64,000 nucleotides of DNA. Source: Lachnoclostridium sp. An169 (GTDB lineage: Bacteria > Bacillota > Clostridia > Lachnospirales > Lachnospiraceae). Where the stretch lies: the NCBI RefSeq assembly GCF_002160525.1, contig NZ_NFKT01000008.1:1-64000 (forward strand). The letters are read 5' to 3'. Position 1 is the stretch's first letter. Every line of letters starts with the position of its first letter. The notes under the pieces were generated by a model. The model ran no database searches. It was given only the letters and a program-made list of their open reading frames with translations, and was not told the origin of the DNA. The translations under genes and the position numbers were made by a program. Shown one piece after another: positions 1 to 8,888 of this stretch.

Positions 1-34
1 AAGAACCGTCGGGCCGGCGGGGATAGCCTGTTGA
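1..34 (+). CDS. tnpB: IS200/IS605 TnpB, C-terminal end only
   Basis: In the second frame the first bases read RTVGPAGIAC followed by TGA at 32-34. This is the usual C-terminal tail of IS200/IS605 TnpB, an RNA-guided nuclease of transposon origin. The rest of the gene lies before the window. The assignment rests on ten residues plus the omegaRNA-like sequence directly behind the stop, so the family is likely but the subtype is unknown. Confidence 0.7.
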   Translation, partial: RTVGPAGIAC

Positions 35-109
35 TACTTAGCCCGTTGGGGCTGATGAGCAGGAAGCTCCCACTTCAAACCGTCAGGTTAAGTGGCGAGA
101 GGAGGTCAC
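35..109 (+). ncRNA. omegaRNA scaffold / right end of IS200/IS605 element
   Basis: Two stem-loops follow the tnpB stop: AGCCC(40-44)/GGGCT(49-53) and CCACTT(70-75)/AAGTGG(90-95). This is followed by a GAGGAGGTCAC end. The layout matches the structured 3' region of tnpB elements, where the right end is also the omegaRNA scaffold. By that model the transposon ends near 109, and the bases just after it (110 onward) would be the guide, here the start of the palindrome before the MFS gene. The exact end is inferred. Confidence 0.6.
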
Positions 110-115
110 GCAATC

Positions 116-160
116 AACTCTGTACAAAATCTGATGATAAGGCGACATTTGTACAGAGTT
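116..160. promoter_or_regulatory. Palindromic operator-like site before the MFS gene
   Basis: A perfect 13-bp inverted repeat, AACTCTGTACAAA (116-128) and TTTGTACAGAGTT (148-160), lies 72 bp before the MFS start. A third TTTTGTACAA copy sits near 182-190. A repressor operator is the simplest reading. No matching regulator is next to it, which fits an insertion having separated operator and regulator gene. Confidence 0.5.
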
Positions 161-231
161 AATTTTCGCCGGACATTGGATTTTGTACAATTCTGTTCTG
201 AAAAATTAAGAATCAGATTGGAGAAAATTCA

Positions 232-1509
232 ATGGGAAATTTTAAAAAATACATAGTTTTATGGGTAAGTCAAAGTATCTCGCAGTTGGGCAGTTCCATG
301 ACTGCATTTGCTCTCATTTTATGGACATACGAGCAGACGGGTTCAGCTCTTTCGGTTTCGCTCATGTCATTTTGCAACTATGTGCCATATATTTTGATAA
401 GTATATTTGTCGGTGTGTTTGTTGACAGCCATCGGAAAAAAGCCGTTATGCTTGTTTCGGACAGTATCGCTGCACTGGCTTCACTGTTCATTCTGGCATT
501 TGCAACGACAGGAACTCTTTCAGCAGGGCACATTTATGCCTTTAATGCTGTTGCAGGAACAACTACGGCGTTTCAACAGCCGGCATCTTCCGTGGCAATA
601 GCCAGAATTGTGCCGAAGAATAAACTGGCTAATGTAAGCGGAATGAATTCTTTTTCCGGCAATTTGACTGTTGTATTCAGTCCGATGCTGGCAGCCGTGC
701 TTTTCTCCGCAGGTGGTCTGCCGTTGATTTTGCTGTTTGATCTGTTGAGTTTTGCAGCAGCCTTTTGTGTTCTTCTGTTTTTGATCCATATACCGGAACA
801 GATCATAAGGGAGAAGTTCACATCTCCATTTGCGGGAATAATGGCTGGATTTCATTTTTTGAAAAATGAAACCGGGATTTTGCATATCATGCTTACCATG
901 GCAGTGATAAACTTTTTCTCCCGGCTGACCTATGAAAATATATTATCCCCTATGATTTTGGCAAGAAGTTCAGGAAACAATGTTGTGCTGGGAATTGTAA
1001 ATGCCTGCATGGGCATCGGGGGAATCATTGGCGGTCTGCTTGTTTCTGTAAAAAAAGAAAGCAGGAAAAAAGCAAATATGATCTATATTTCTGCTGCGGT
1101 ATCCTTTTTACTTGGCGATCTGACAATGGCAGTTGGCAGAAATGTATTTTTCTGGTCATTTGCCGCTTTTGCCGCAAGCTTGCCGATTCCGTTTATTACG
1201 GCAGAGCAGAACGTAATACTTTACAAAAAAATCCCTGAAAAAATACAGGGAAGGGTGTTTGCTGTAAGAAATGCCGTCCAATACAGCACGATCCCTTTTG
1301 GTATTCTGTTGGGAGGATACTTAGCCGACTATATATTTGAGCCTTTTATGCGCTCTGACACAGGTATAGTGTCCTTTTTAGAAATACTTGTGGGAAACGG
1401 TGCGGGCAGCGGCATGGCTGTTATGTTTTTATGCACGGGAGTCTGTGGCTTTGCCATGAGCATTTTGTCTCTGCGCAGCAAAAAAATCCAGAAATTAAAT
1501 GACTGTTGA
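232..1509 (+). CDS. MFS efflux transporter (DHA3 / macrolide-efflux-like)
   Basis: A 425-aa inner-membrane protein with about 12 hydrophobic segments and the loop VDSHRKKAVMLVSD near residues 63-76, matching the D-x-x-x-R-K/R motif between TM2 and TM3 of MFS exporters. The open N-terminus (SQSISQLGSSMTAFAL) is typical of the DHA3 branch containing Mef-type macrolide exporters. The substrate cannot be read from sequence. The start is supported by GGAG at 218-221. The gene is more AT-rich than the region after 2.6 kb and follows an IS end, so recent transfer is likely. Confidence 0.8.
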   Translation: MGNFKKYIVLWVSQSISQLGSSMTAFALILWTYEQTGSALSVSLMSFCNYVPYILISIFVGVFVDSHRKKAVMLVSDSIAALASLFILAFATTGTLSAGHIYAFNAVAGTTTAFQQPASSVAIARIVPKNKLANVSGMNSFSGNLTVVFSPMLAAVLFSAGGLPLILLFDLLSFAAAFCVLLFLIHIPEQIIREKFTSPFAGIMAGFHFLKNETGILHIMLTMAVINFFSRLTYENILSPMILARSSGNNVVLGIVNACMGIGGIIGGLLVSVKKESRKKANMIYISAAVSFLLGDLTMAVGRNVFFWSFAAFAASLPIPFITAEQNVILYKKIPEKIQGRVFAVRNAVQYSTIPFGILLGGYLADYIFEPFMRSDTGIVSFLEILVGNGAGSGMAVMFLCTGVCGFAMSILSLRSKKIQKLNDC

Positions 1510-1593
1510 TATTTCGTATATGATGAAAATATATTGCAGATCAGAATGTTGCCGACAGACTTTCAATGGGCAGAATAAAAAAAGAGGTGAAGG

Positions 1594-2601
1594 ATGATGC
1601 AGAAATCAGATTTGATCATGTATACTACAGAAGATGGGTTGACGAAAATTGAGGCAACTTTTGTAAACGATACGGTCTGGCTTTCATTGGATCAGATGGC
1701 GGAGCTGTTTCAGAGAGACAGAAGTGTGATAGGAAAGCATGTTCGGAATATTTTTAAAGAGGGAGAACTGATAAAAGAAGCAGTATGGGCAAAATTTGCC
1801 CATACTGCTGATGACGGAAAGACCTACCAGGTAGACTACTATAATCTTGATGTGATAATATCTGTGGGATACAGAGTAAAATCACTGCGCGGTACTCAGT
1901 TTCGTATCTGGGCTGCAAACATTTTAAAGGAATATATGCAGAAAGGATTTGCTCTGGATGATGAGCGCTTGAAACGATTAGGCGGGGGCAACTATTTTGA
2001 TGAATTACTGGCCCGTATCAGAGATATACGTTCCTCAGAAAAAGTTTTTTGGAGAAAAGTACTGGAGATTTATGCAACGAGCATTGATTATGATCCCAGA
2101 GCAGAAAGTTCCATTATCTTTTTTAAACAGGTCCAGAACAAAATGCATTGGGCAGCTCATAAGCATACTGCGGCAGAAGTGATCTATCAGCGTGCTGATG
2201 CAGAAAAAGAACATATGGGACTGACATCCTGGTCGGGAGAGAAGATAAAAAGAACAGATGTAGAGATTGCTAAAAATTATCTGAGTCAGGAAGAACTGGA
2301 TGCGCTAAATAAAATTGTTACGGCATATTTGGATATTGCAGAGGTGCATGCATTAAACCATGAACCGATGTATATGAAAGACTGGTTGGAGACGATAGAT
2401 GATTATCTTAGAATGACAAGAAGAGACATTCTAAGGACTAAGGGGACTGTTACCCATAAGCAGGCGCTTGAAAAAGCTCATAGTGAATACGAAAAATATA
2501 AGAGAAAGCAGGACGAGCTGCTTTCCCCGGTAGAACAGCATTTTGTCGAATGTATTGAAGAATTAGAAAAACTTCAATCCAAAAAATCCGGATCCCTGTA
2601 G
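1594..2601 (+). CDS. RhuM family protein
   Basis: A 335-aa soluble protein with the RhuM/virulence-RhuM signature. It starts with a DNA-binding-like N-terminus (LSLDQMAELFQRDRSVIGKH, about 31-50), followed by the YNLDVIISVGYRVKS segment (about 83-97) and a helical C-terminal half. RhuM proteins are common on islands and mobile DNA; their function is unproven. An AGAGGTGAAGG ribosome site precedes the start. The last 28 bases overlap the 3' end of the convergent araC gene, so the KKSGSL tail is shared sequence and may mark the right edge of the acquired block. Confidence 0.75.
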   Translation: MMQKSDLIMYTTEDGLTKIEATFVNDTVWLSLDQMAELFQRDRSVIGKHVRNIFKEGELIKEAVWAKFAHTADDGKTYQVDYYNLDVIISVGYRVKSLRGTQFRIWAANILKEYMQKGFALDDERLKRLGGGNYFDELLARIRDIRSSEKVFWRKVLEIYATSIDYDPRAESSIIFFKQVQNKMHWAAHKHTAAEVIYQRADAEKEHMGLTSWSGEKIKRTDVEIAKNYLSQEELDALNKIVTAYLDIAEVHALNHEPMYMKDWLETIDDYLRMTRRDILRTKGTVTHKQALEKAHSEYEKYKRKQDELLSPVEQHFVECIEELEKLQSKKSGSL

Positions 2602-3470
2602 CGGGAGGGCGTTATGCCCTCCCATTTTTTGAATGTCGTGCAGAATCCGCTCTCACTGGAAAATCCCGTGGCAAAGGCGATCTCCCGGACTGGCAGATCG
2701 GTGGATTTGAGCAGAAAGGCTGCGGCGCGGATCCTTGTGCTGATGAGGTACTGGTGGGGCGTCAGTCCGGTGGCGCGGGCGAAGATGCGGGTAAAATGAT
2801 AAGGACTGAACCCGGCTTTCTGCGCCATATCGTCAAGGGAAATCTGCTCCTGAAAGTGGTCGCTGATGTAGGCAATACAGTCCGCAATCGTGTCGCTGCA
2901 GGAGGGCAGACTGCCATCCTGAACCGTGCGGGATGTGGAAGTCAGCAGGCTGTCGAGTATGGCAGTGATCCGCCGGGACATGTCCGGCTCGGAGACTGCG
3001 AGCCCCTGGCGGAAGACATTGCAGATATCCTGAAGCGCAGTGTAAGTGGGGGAGACCGGGCGGGAGGCATCCGGGCAGGAATGCCCCGGAGCCGCCGCCA
3101 TGGTCAGTACTATGCCGGAACGCTCCGTGATTTCCCGGAAATATGTCCGTGCCAGTATACCGTCGAAGTGGAGCCAGACTGCCGACCATGCTCCTTCATT
3201 TCCGTAGGAGTGGGGGCAGTAGCAGTCCAGAAGCACCGTCTGTCCCGCCGATGCGTGAAAGACTTCTCCGTCCGCAGAGATGTCACAGTTCCCCTCTGAG
3301 ATGTACATGATGAGAAAGCTGTCGAAACTGCTGCGGCTGATCCGGTATCCGGGAAGATAGTGGGACTCCCCGGCAGTGAGCGGATACAGATAGAGTCTGC
3401 GGGCGAGATTTCCCGGTACATATACATAATAGTCTGATCTCGGGTCGATCTTGGAATCGTTCGGATGCAT
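2574..3470 (-). CDS. AraC family transcriptional regulator with cupin N-domain
   Basis: A 298-aa protein. The N-terminal half is an AraC-type cupin ligand domain (SADGEVFHASAGQTVLLDCY, then HSYG). The C-terminal 100 residues form the double helix-turn-helix: ISLDDMAQKAGFSPYHFTRI and LPVREIAFATGFSSESGFCT, ending SRYRDPDFLD. It is divergent from the UroD-like/ABC operon starting at 3646, with 175 bp between, so it probably controls that operon. GGAGCC lies before the ATG. The effector is unknown. Confidence 0.85.
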   Translation of the reverse strand: MHPNDSKIDPRSDYYVYVPGNLARRLYLYPLTAGESHYLPGYRISRSSFDSFLIMYISEGNCDISADGEVFHASAGQTVLLDCYCPHSYGNEGAWSAVWLHFDGILARTYFREITERSGIVLTMAAAPGHSCPDASRPVSPTYTALQDICNVFRQGLAVSEPDMSRRITAILDSLLTSTSRTVQDGSLPSCSDTIADCIAYISDHFQEQISLDDMAQKAGFSPYHFTRIFARATGLTPHQYLISTRIRAAAFLLKSTDLPVREIAFATGFSSESGFCTTFKKWEGITPSRYRDPDFLD

Positions 3471-3645
3471 AAGGCGGGCTCCTTTCTGGAATTGCGGGGG
3501 GGGATCATGTGTTTAAATCATAGCACAGACCGCAATTTTTTTAAATAATACCGCAGAAAAAAGTAATGACCTGCATATGTTTCTGCGCTAGACTGTTAGC
3601 AGATAAAAAAGAGCTTCTGGCGAGAAAGAGAGGAAGAAAATAGTC

Positions 3646-4899
3646 ATGGAAACGATAGGAAAAACGATCAGCGCAAAGGACAGGGAGCGATTAAGGAGTC
3701 TGGCGCACAGACAGCAGGAATATGCAAACAGCAGGCGGAATGAGGAGATCCTGGAACAGTGGAAAGCGCTGGGGGAGGGGAGAAAGGAGACGCCTACAGT
3801 CAGGCTGCTTTTTTCTAATTTCCCGCATGAAGTGATCACGCCGCGGCTGCAGTGTGAGGGGAAAGCAGCGCGAGAGATGGAGGAGCATCTGTTAAGTACG
3901 CTGGTGGGAAGAGAACTTTTTGACGATGACACGCCCATCTCCGGGACATATGATCTGACATGGGATACCTGTGTGTCGCCATTTGGGTTAAAGCCGCATA
4001 TTACAAGGGCTTCCGGGGAGAATGCCATGGGGTATCACATAGACCCGGTGATCAATGACCTGGAGGAAGAGGCGGATAAGCTTCGCGGCGGAGACCTTGG
4101 CGTGGACCGCAGAAAAACAGAAGAAAAGGCAGAACTGGCGCAGGAGGTGCTGGGGGATATCCTTCCGGTGCGCATGGTGATGGGAAGTCTGCCCGGAGCG
4201 ATGACGAATCCTCTGGTAGCGCTCATGGGCATGGAGAATTATTACTGCTCCATGTATGACTGTCCGGAAATGCTGCTTGAGATCATGGATATGGCGTGCA
4301 GCGTGTATGAGAGATATTATGACTTTCTGGAAAAGGAAGGTCTCCTGCTTCCGACCAACGGGATCAGCCCGATTTCCCAGGAGAGCTTTGCATTTACCAC
4401 GGAACTTCCGGCAGATCATGTGACGAAGACCACACAGTGCTGGGGATTCCTGGAGTCCCAGGAGACGACTGCGGTATCGCCGGAGATGTTCGGGGAGTTC
4501 GTCTTCCCGTATCAGGACCGCCTGGCGCGGAGGTTCGGACTGCTCTCCTACGGATGCTGTGAGCGTGTGGACGCAATTTGGTCCGACTATCTGTCAAAAT
4601 GGAAGAACTTGAGAAAACTCTCAGTGTCCCCGTTTAACAATGAAAGACAGGTGGGTGAGTACCTGCGGGGGACCAATGTGATCTATTACAGCAAGCCGAG
4701 AGCGGAGTACGTGACAAACCCGGGACCGCTGGATGAAGACGCGCTGAGGAAATATTTCCGGGGAGTGGCGGAAGCGTCCTCCGGATGTCTGCTCGAAGTG
4801 GCGCAGAGAGAGGTCGGAACCATATACGGGGATTATAACCGGGGAAAGGAGTATGTGCGGATCGCCAGGGAGACGATCCGTGAGTACTGGAAACCCTGA
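3646..4899 (+). CDS. Uroporphyrinogen decarboxylase-like (URO-D fold) protein
   Basis: A 417-aa soluble protein with the overall pattern of the URO-D/corrinoid methyltransferase superfamily: an N-terminal FSNFPHEVITPRLQCEG segment, a long (beta/alpha)-type middle, and a C-terminal part with LSYGCCERVDAIWSDY (about 302-317) and LRKLSVSPFNNER. It is not a housekeeping HemE, because length and motifs differ. The superfamily also holds MtaA/CmuA-type methyltransferases acting with corrinoids; CGCCE-like cysteines could bind a metal. It is the first gene of an apparent operon with an ABC importer, so it may act on the imported compound. The reaction is unknown. Confidence 0.65.
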   Translation: METIGKTISAKDRERLRSLAHRQQEYANSRRNEEILEQWKALGEGRKETPTVRLLFSNFPHEVITPRLQCEGKAAREMEEHLLSTLVGRELFDDDTPISGTYDLTWDTCVSPFGLKPHITRASGENAMGYHIDPVINDLEEEADKLRGGDLGVDRRKTEEKAELAQEVLGDILPVRMVMGSLPGAMTNPLVALMGMENYYCSMYDCPEMLLEIMDMACSVYERYYDFLEKEGLLLPTNGISPISQESFAFTTELPADHVTKTTQCWGFLESQETTAVSPEMFGEFVFPYQDRLARRFGLLSYGCCERVDAIWSDYLSKWKNLRKLSVSPFNNERQVGEYLRGTNVIYYSKPRAEYVTNPGPLDEDALRKYFRGVAEASSGCLLEVAQREVGTIYGDYNRGKEYVRIARETIREYWKP

Positions 4900-5027
4900 T
4901 CCTGAGAATGTTAAATTGTCTTAAAATTCCCCGCTTTTTTTAACAGAAAGAATACATGGATCCAATAAAAACTAAAAGTTCGCCGGATACAATACTCTCG
5001 AATCAAAACTTTGGAGGAATATTGAAT

Positions 5028-6107
5028 ATGAAAAAGAGATTTGTACTTCTGGCGATGGCGGCTGTGATGGCGATGGGTGCCCTGACAGGCTGCGTGACAA
5101 GACAGGGAGAGGAAGCAAAGGCAGCGGGAAACGACGCCGATGAAAATGTACTGAATGTATATACTGCACTGGAAGATGAGCAGGTGACGGACTATCTGGA
5201 GGAGTTCAAAGAACTGCACCCGGATGTGACGGTAAATGTAACAAGAGAGTCAACCGGCGTTATTACTTCCAGACTTCTGGCAGAGAAGGACAACCCGGTG
5301 GCAGACGTTGTGTGGGGGCTTTCCGCGACCAGCCTTCTCGTCCTGAAGCAGGATGGGATGCTTGAGCCTTACGCACCGGAAGGTGTGGACCGGATCCTGC
5401 CTCAGTTTAAAGATACAGACGAGACTCCGTCCTGGGTGGGGATCGATGCATGGGAGACGGCATGGATTGTGAATAAGGATGTTCTGGCAGATCACGGAAT
5501 TGATACGGTTCCGACTTCCTACCAGGATCTTCTTGACCCGAAATATGAAGGGCTGATCGTTATGTCCAATCCGGCTTCCTCCGGAACAGGACTTCTGACG
5601 GTAAACGGTATCCTTTCCCTGTACGGCGAGGAAGAGGGATGGAATTATCTTGACCAGCTTGACAAAAATGTAGCGGTTTACATGCACTCCGGAAGCCAGC
5701 CGGCAAAGGAGACTGCGGCAGGAGAGTACGGAATCGGTATCTCCTTCGGATACAGATGCCTGCAGTCCGCGGAGGAAGTGGGAAGTGAGATTTGCGAGGC
5801 GGTGTTCCCGGAGGAAGGTTCCGGATGGGACATGGAGGCAAATGCCCTGATTAAGAAGGACAATGAAAAACAGATTGCCAAAGATTTCCTTGACTGGGCG
5901 ATTTCAGACAATATCATGAAGAAATACGCCACAAACTATCCGATCGTCGCAATCGGCGTGGGCGATGAGATCCCGGAAGGATATTCATCCAATCCGCTTG
6001 ACCAGCTGATCCCGGATATCGATTTCAACAAGGCGGCACAGAACAGGGATGCGATCCTTGCAGAGTGGTCTGACCGTTACGATGCGAAGAGTGCTCCGGA
6101 GGAATAG
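5028..6107 (+). CDS. ABC importer substrate-binding lipoprotein (2-aminoethylphosphonate/iron type)
   Basis: A 359-aa lipoprotein. The signal peptide MKKRFVLLAMAAVMAM ends in a lipobox LTGC at about residue 19, so the mature protein is tethered outside the membrane. The body (LNVYTALEDEQVTDYLEEF; STGVITSRLLAEKDNPVADV; YGIGISFGYRC) fits the family that holds ferric-iron and putative 2-aminoethylphosphonate binding proteins. The start at 5028 is preferred over an upstream in-frame ATG at 4956 because GGAGGA lies at 5013-5018 and the signal peptide begins there. The next gene starts 2 bp after its stop. The ligand is inferred only from the family. Confidence 0.8.
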   Translation: MKKRFVLLAMAAVMAMGALTGCVTRQGEEAKAAGNDADENVLNVYTALEDEQVTDYLEEFKELHPDVTVNVTRESTGVITSRLLAEKDNPVADVVWGLSATSLLVLKQDGMLEPYAPEGVDRILPQFKDTDETPSWVGIDAWETAWIVNKDVLADHGIDTVPTSYQDLLDPKYEGLIVMSNPASSGTGLLTVNGILSLYGEEEGWNYLDQLDKNVAVYMHSGSQPAKETAAGEYGIGISFGYRCLQSAEEVGSEICEAVFPEEGSGWDMEANALIKKDNEKQIAKDFLDWAISDNIMKKYATNYPIVAIGVGDEIPEGYSSNPLDQLIPDIDFNKAAQNRDAILAEWSDRYDAKSAPEE

Positions 6108-6109
6108 AT

Positions 6110-7147
6110 ATGAGTGTCAGTCTGAAAATAGAAAACGTATCAAAAGTTTATGATAAAACCATCGCACTCAATAATGTGAATCTGGACATCCAGGCAGGCG
6201 AATTCGTCTGCCTGCTTGGTCCGTCCGGGTGCGGAAAATCAACGCTGCTCCGGCTGATCGCAGGTCTGGACAGGCCGACGAAGGGCAGAATCTATATCGG
6301 GGACCGGGATGTGACGAATCTTCCTCCTTCCAGGAGAAATTTCGGGATTATGTTCCAGTCTTATGCACTGTTCCCAAATCTGACGGCATATGAGAATGTA
6401 GCTTACGGACTGCGGAATAAGAAAATGAGAAACAGTGATATCGAGGAGCGGGTCAACCGCCTTTTTGAGATGATCCGTCTCTCCGGCGCCAGGAACCGTC
6501 TCCCGGCACAGCTCTCCGGAGGGGAGCAGCAGAGGGTGGCGCTGGCACGCGCCCTGGCGACGGAACCGGATTTCCTGCTCCTTGACGAGCCCCTTTCCGC
6601 GCTGGATGCGAAAGTCCGTCTGTCACTGCGCAAAGAGATCTGCAATATCCAGAGGGAAATGAATCTGACCACCATCATGGTGACACATGATCAGGACGAG
6701 GCGCTGACCATGGCGGACCGGATCGTGGTTATGAATAAAGCGGTGGTCATGCAGTCCGGAACGCCGGAACAGATCTACGAGAAGCCGGAGAATCCGTTTG
6801 TGGCGGATTTCATCGGTTCCATTAATTTCTTTAACGCGGAAAAGGGAACTCCTTACGGAGAACTGAAGGGAAAGACAGCGGCCGTGCGTCCGGAGAAGAT
6901 CGAGATCACGCGGACAGGCAAAGACGAAGGCAGTACAGAAGATATCCTGAAAGGAATGATCGCCGATATCGAGTTCCGGGGATTTTACTACCGGGTTCTT
7001 GTGCAGGCGGAACATGTGCTGCACGGGGAGATTACCCTGGCGGTTGACGTGCCGTTCCAGACGGCGAAAAAACAGAAATTCAAGGTCGGCGAGGCGGTAA
7101 GCCTGCGGATTCCGCAGGAGGAAGTACTCCGGTTTGAGACCGCGTGA
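6110..7147 (+). CDS. ABC importer ATP-binding protein
   Basis: A 345-aa ATPase. Walker A GPSGCGKST is at residues 37-45, signature LSGGEQQRVALARAL near 134-148, Walker B LLLDEPLSALDA near 155-166, and the switch histidine is in TIMVTHDQDEAL. The C-terminal 90 residues form a TOBE-like regulatory domain (AAVRPEKIEI). This is the FbpC/PotA/PhnT-like layout. It sits between the binding lipoprotein and the permease and powers that importer from the cytoplasmic side. Confidence 0.9.
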   Translation: MSVSLKIENVSKVYDKTIALNNVNLDIQAGEFVCLLGPSGCGKSTLLRLIAGLDRPTKGRIYIGDRDVTNLPPSRRNFGIMFQSYALFPNLTAYENVAYGLRNKKMRNSDIEERVNRLFEMIRLSGARNRLPAQLSGGEQQRVALARALATEPDFLLLDEPLSALDAKVRLSLRKEICNIQREMNLTTIMVTHDQDEALTMADRIVVMNKAVVMQSGTPEQIYEKPENPFVADFIGSINFFNAEKGTPYGELKGKTAAVRPEKIEITRTGKDEGSTEDILKGMIADIEFRGFYYRVLVQAEHVLHGEITLAVDVPFQTAKKQKFKVGEAVSLRIPQEEVLRFETA

Positions 7148-7163
7148 CAGGAAGGGAACAGTG

Positions 7164-8879
7164 ATGAATAAGATACGTGAAAGACTGCAGCGGGTCACAA
7201 AGGAGGACTTTGTCCGGGGAGCCGCAATCTACGCAGTTGTAGTTTTTTTACTTGTGTTTCTGGTCTGCCCTCTTGCCACGCTTTTTGTCAAGGCGTTTCA
7301 GGATAAGGACGGACTTTTTGTGGGCCTTGCCCAGTTCCGGGAATATTTCACAAGCCGAGCCATGGTGTATTCCATCGGAAATACTTTCGTGGTGGCGATC
7401 TGGTCCACAGTGATCTCGGTGGCGCTGGCATTTTTCTTTGCCTACGCGCTGTCGCGGAAAAATGTGCCGTGCAGGAGCTTTTTCCGTTATGTGGGGATGA
7501 TCCCGATCTTTGCGCCCACTATGCTGCTCGGTATCGCCCTGATCTATCTGTTCGGAAACCAGGGGATCCTCACTTCCCTGGGGATTGAAATTCCGCTGTA
7601 CGGGAAGGCTGGCATCATTATTGCGGAGAGCATCTACTGCTTTCCGGCGGCGACAACGATCCTGATGGTGGCGTTTTCCGCGGCGGACAACCGGCTTTAT
7701 GAGGCGGCGGAGACGATGGGGACTTCCGCTTTCCGGAAAATGGTGACGATCACCATACCGAATGTAAAATACGGGCTGATCAATGCCATCTTTGTCTCTT
7801 TTACATACAGTTTTACAGACTTCGGAGCGCCCTCGGTTGTGGGCGGAAATTATAATGTTCTGGCAACAGACGTTTACAAACAGGTGGTGGGACAGCAGAA
7901 CTTCAACATGGGTGCAGTGGTGGGAATGATCCTTCTGTTTCCGGCGATCCTCTCCTTTGTGGTGGACTGGTTTACCAACAAGAAACAGAGCGCGGCGATC
8001 AACTCGAAATCCGTGCCCTATCAGATCAAACCACATCCGGCGAGCGATTTTGCCGCTACTTTGTTCTGCATTATCGTCACCCTTGCCATGCTGCTGTTTT
8101 TCGCAGTGGCGCTTTTCGCCTCACTGATCAAACTGTGGCCGTACAACCTGACATTTACCCTGGACAATTACAACCTGGCGGAGGCAGGATCGGGAAGCGG
8201 GCTGACTGCATTCAGAAACTCCATTTTAATCTCGCTGATTTCCGCTTTCCTGGGGACGTTTATCACCTTTGTGGGGGCATATATGATAGAAAAGACGCAG
8301 CAGAAATTCGTGATCAGCAGAAAGATTGCCTACTTCCTGTCCATCACGCCGCTGGCGATCCCGGGAACGGTCGTGGGATTAAGCTTTATCATGTTTTTTA
8401 ATGCGTCTTCCTTTGCGATTCCGTTTACGGAGTACGCACTTGTGAACCCGCTCCACGGGATTTACGGGACGATCTGGATTATCGTATTTGCCAACCTGAT
8501 CCATTTCTTTTCCGTGCCTTTCTCTACGGCGACGACGGCGCTGAAAAGACTGGACAAGGAGTTCGAGACCGTGTCGGAATCCCTGTCGGTTCCCTTTTAC
8601 CGGACCTTCCGGAAGGTGACGGTGCCGCTGTGCTTCCCGGCGATCTGCGAGATGTGGGTTTACTTTTTCGTAAATTCCCTGGTGACCGTTTCAGCAGTAG
8701 TATTCCTCTACTCACCCACCGCGCCCATCACATCCGTGATGATCGTGAGCATGCAGGGCGCGGGCCAGACAGCGCCGGCGGCTGCCATGTGTATGCTCCT
8801 GCTGTTCATCAATCTGATCGTGCGGCTTCTGTACGAAGGGCTGAGACATTACCTGGAAGCAAGGAAGAAAAGGCAGTAA
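7164..8879 (+). CDS. ABC importer permease, two fused membrane domains
   Basis: A 571-aa membrane protein with two permease halves. Each has an EAA-type loop: YEAAETMGTSAFRKMVTITI in the first, and FETVSESLSVPFYRTFRKVT in the second. A single polypeptide holding both domains is typical of FbpB and of the putative 2-aminoethylphosphonate permease family. The start at 7164 (MNKIRERL) is chosen for the GAAGGG site at 7151 onward; an in-frame ATG at 7134 would overlap the ATPase gene. It completes the importer begun at 5028. Confidence 0.85.
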   Translation: MNKIRERLQRVTKEDFVRGAAIYAVVVFLLVFLVCPLATLFVKAFQDKDGLFVGLAQFREYFTSRAMVYSIGNTFVVAIWSTVISVALAFFFAYALSRKNVPCRSFFRYVGMIPIFAPTMLLGIALIYLFGNQGILTSLGIEIPLYGKAGIIIAESIYCFPAATTILMVAFSAADNRLYEAAETMGTSAFRKMVTITIPNVKYGLINAIFVSFTYSFTDFGAPSVVGGNYNVLATDVYKQVVGQQNFNMGAVVGMILLFPAILSFVVDWFTNKKQSAAINSKSVPYQIKPHPASDFAATLFCIIVTLAMLLFFAVALFASLIKLWPYNLTFTLDNYNLAEAGSGSGLTAFRNSILISLISAFLGTFITFVGAYMIEKTQQKFVISRKIAYFLSITPLAIPGTVVGLSFIMFFNASSFAIPFTEYALVNPLHGIYGTIWIIVFANLIHFFSVPFSTATTALKRLDKEFETVSESLSVPFYRTFRKVTVPLCFPAICEMWVYFFVNSLVTVSAVVFLYSPTAPITSVMIVSMQGAGQTAPAAAMCMLLLFINLIVRLLYEGLRHYLEARKKRQ

Positions 8880-8888
8880 TCACATACG

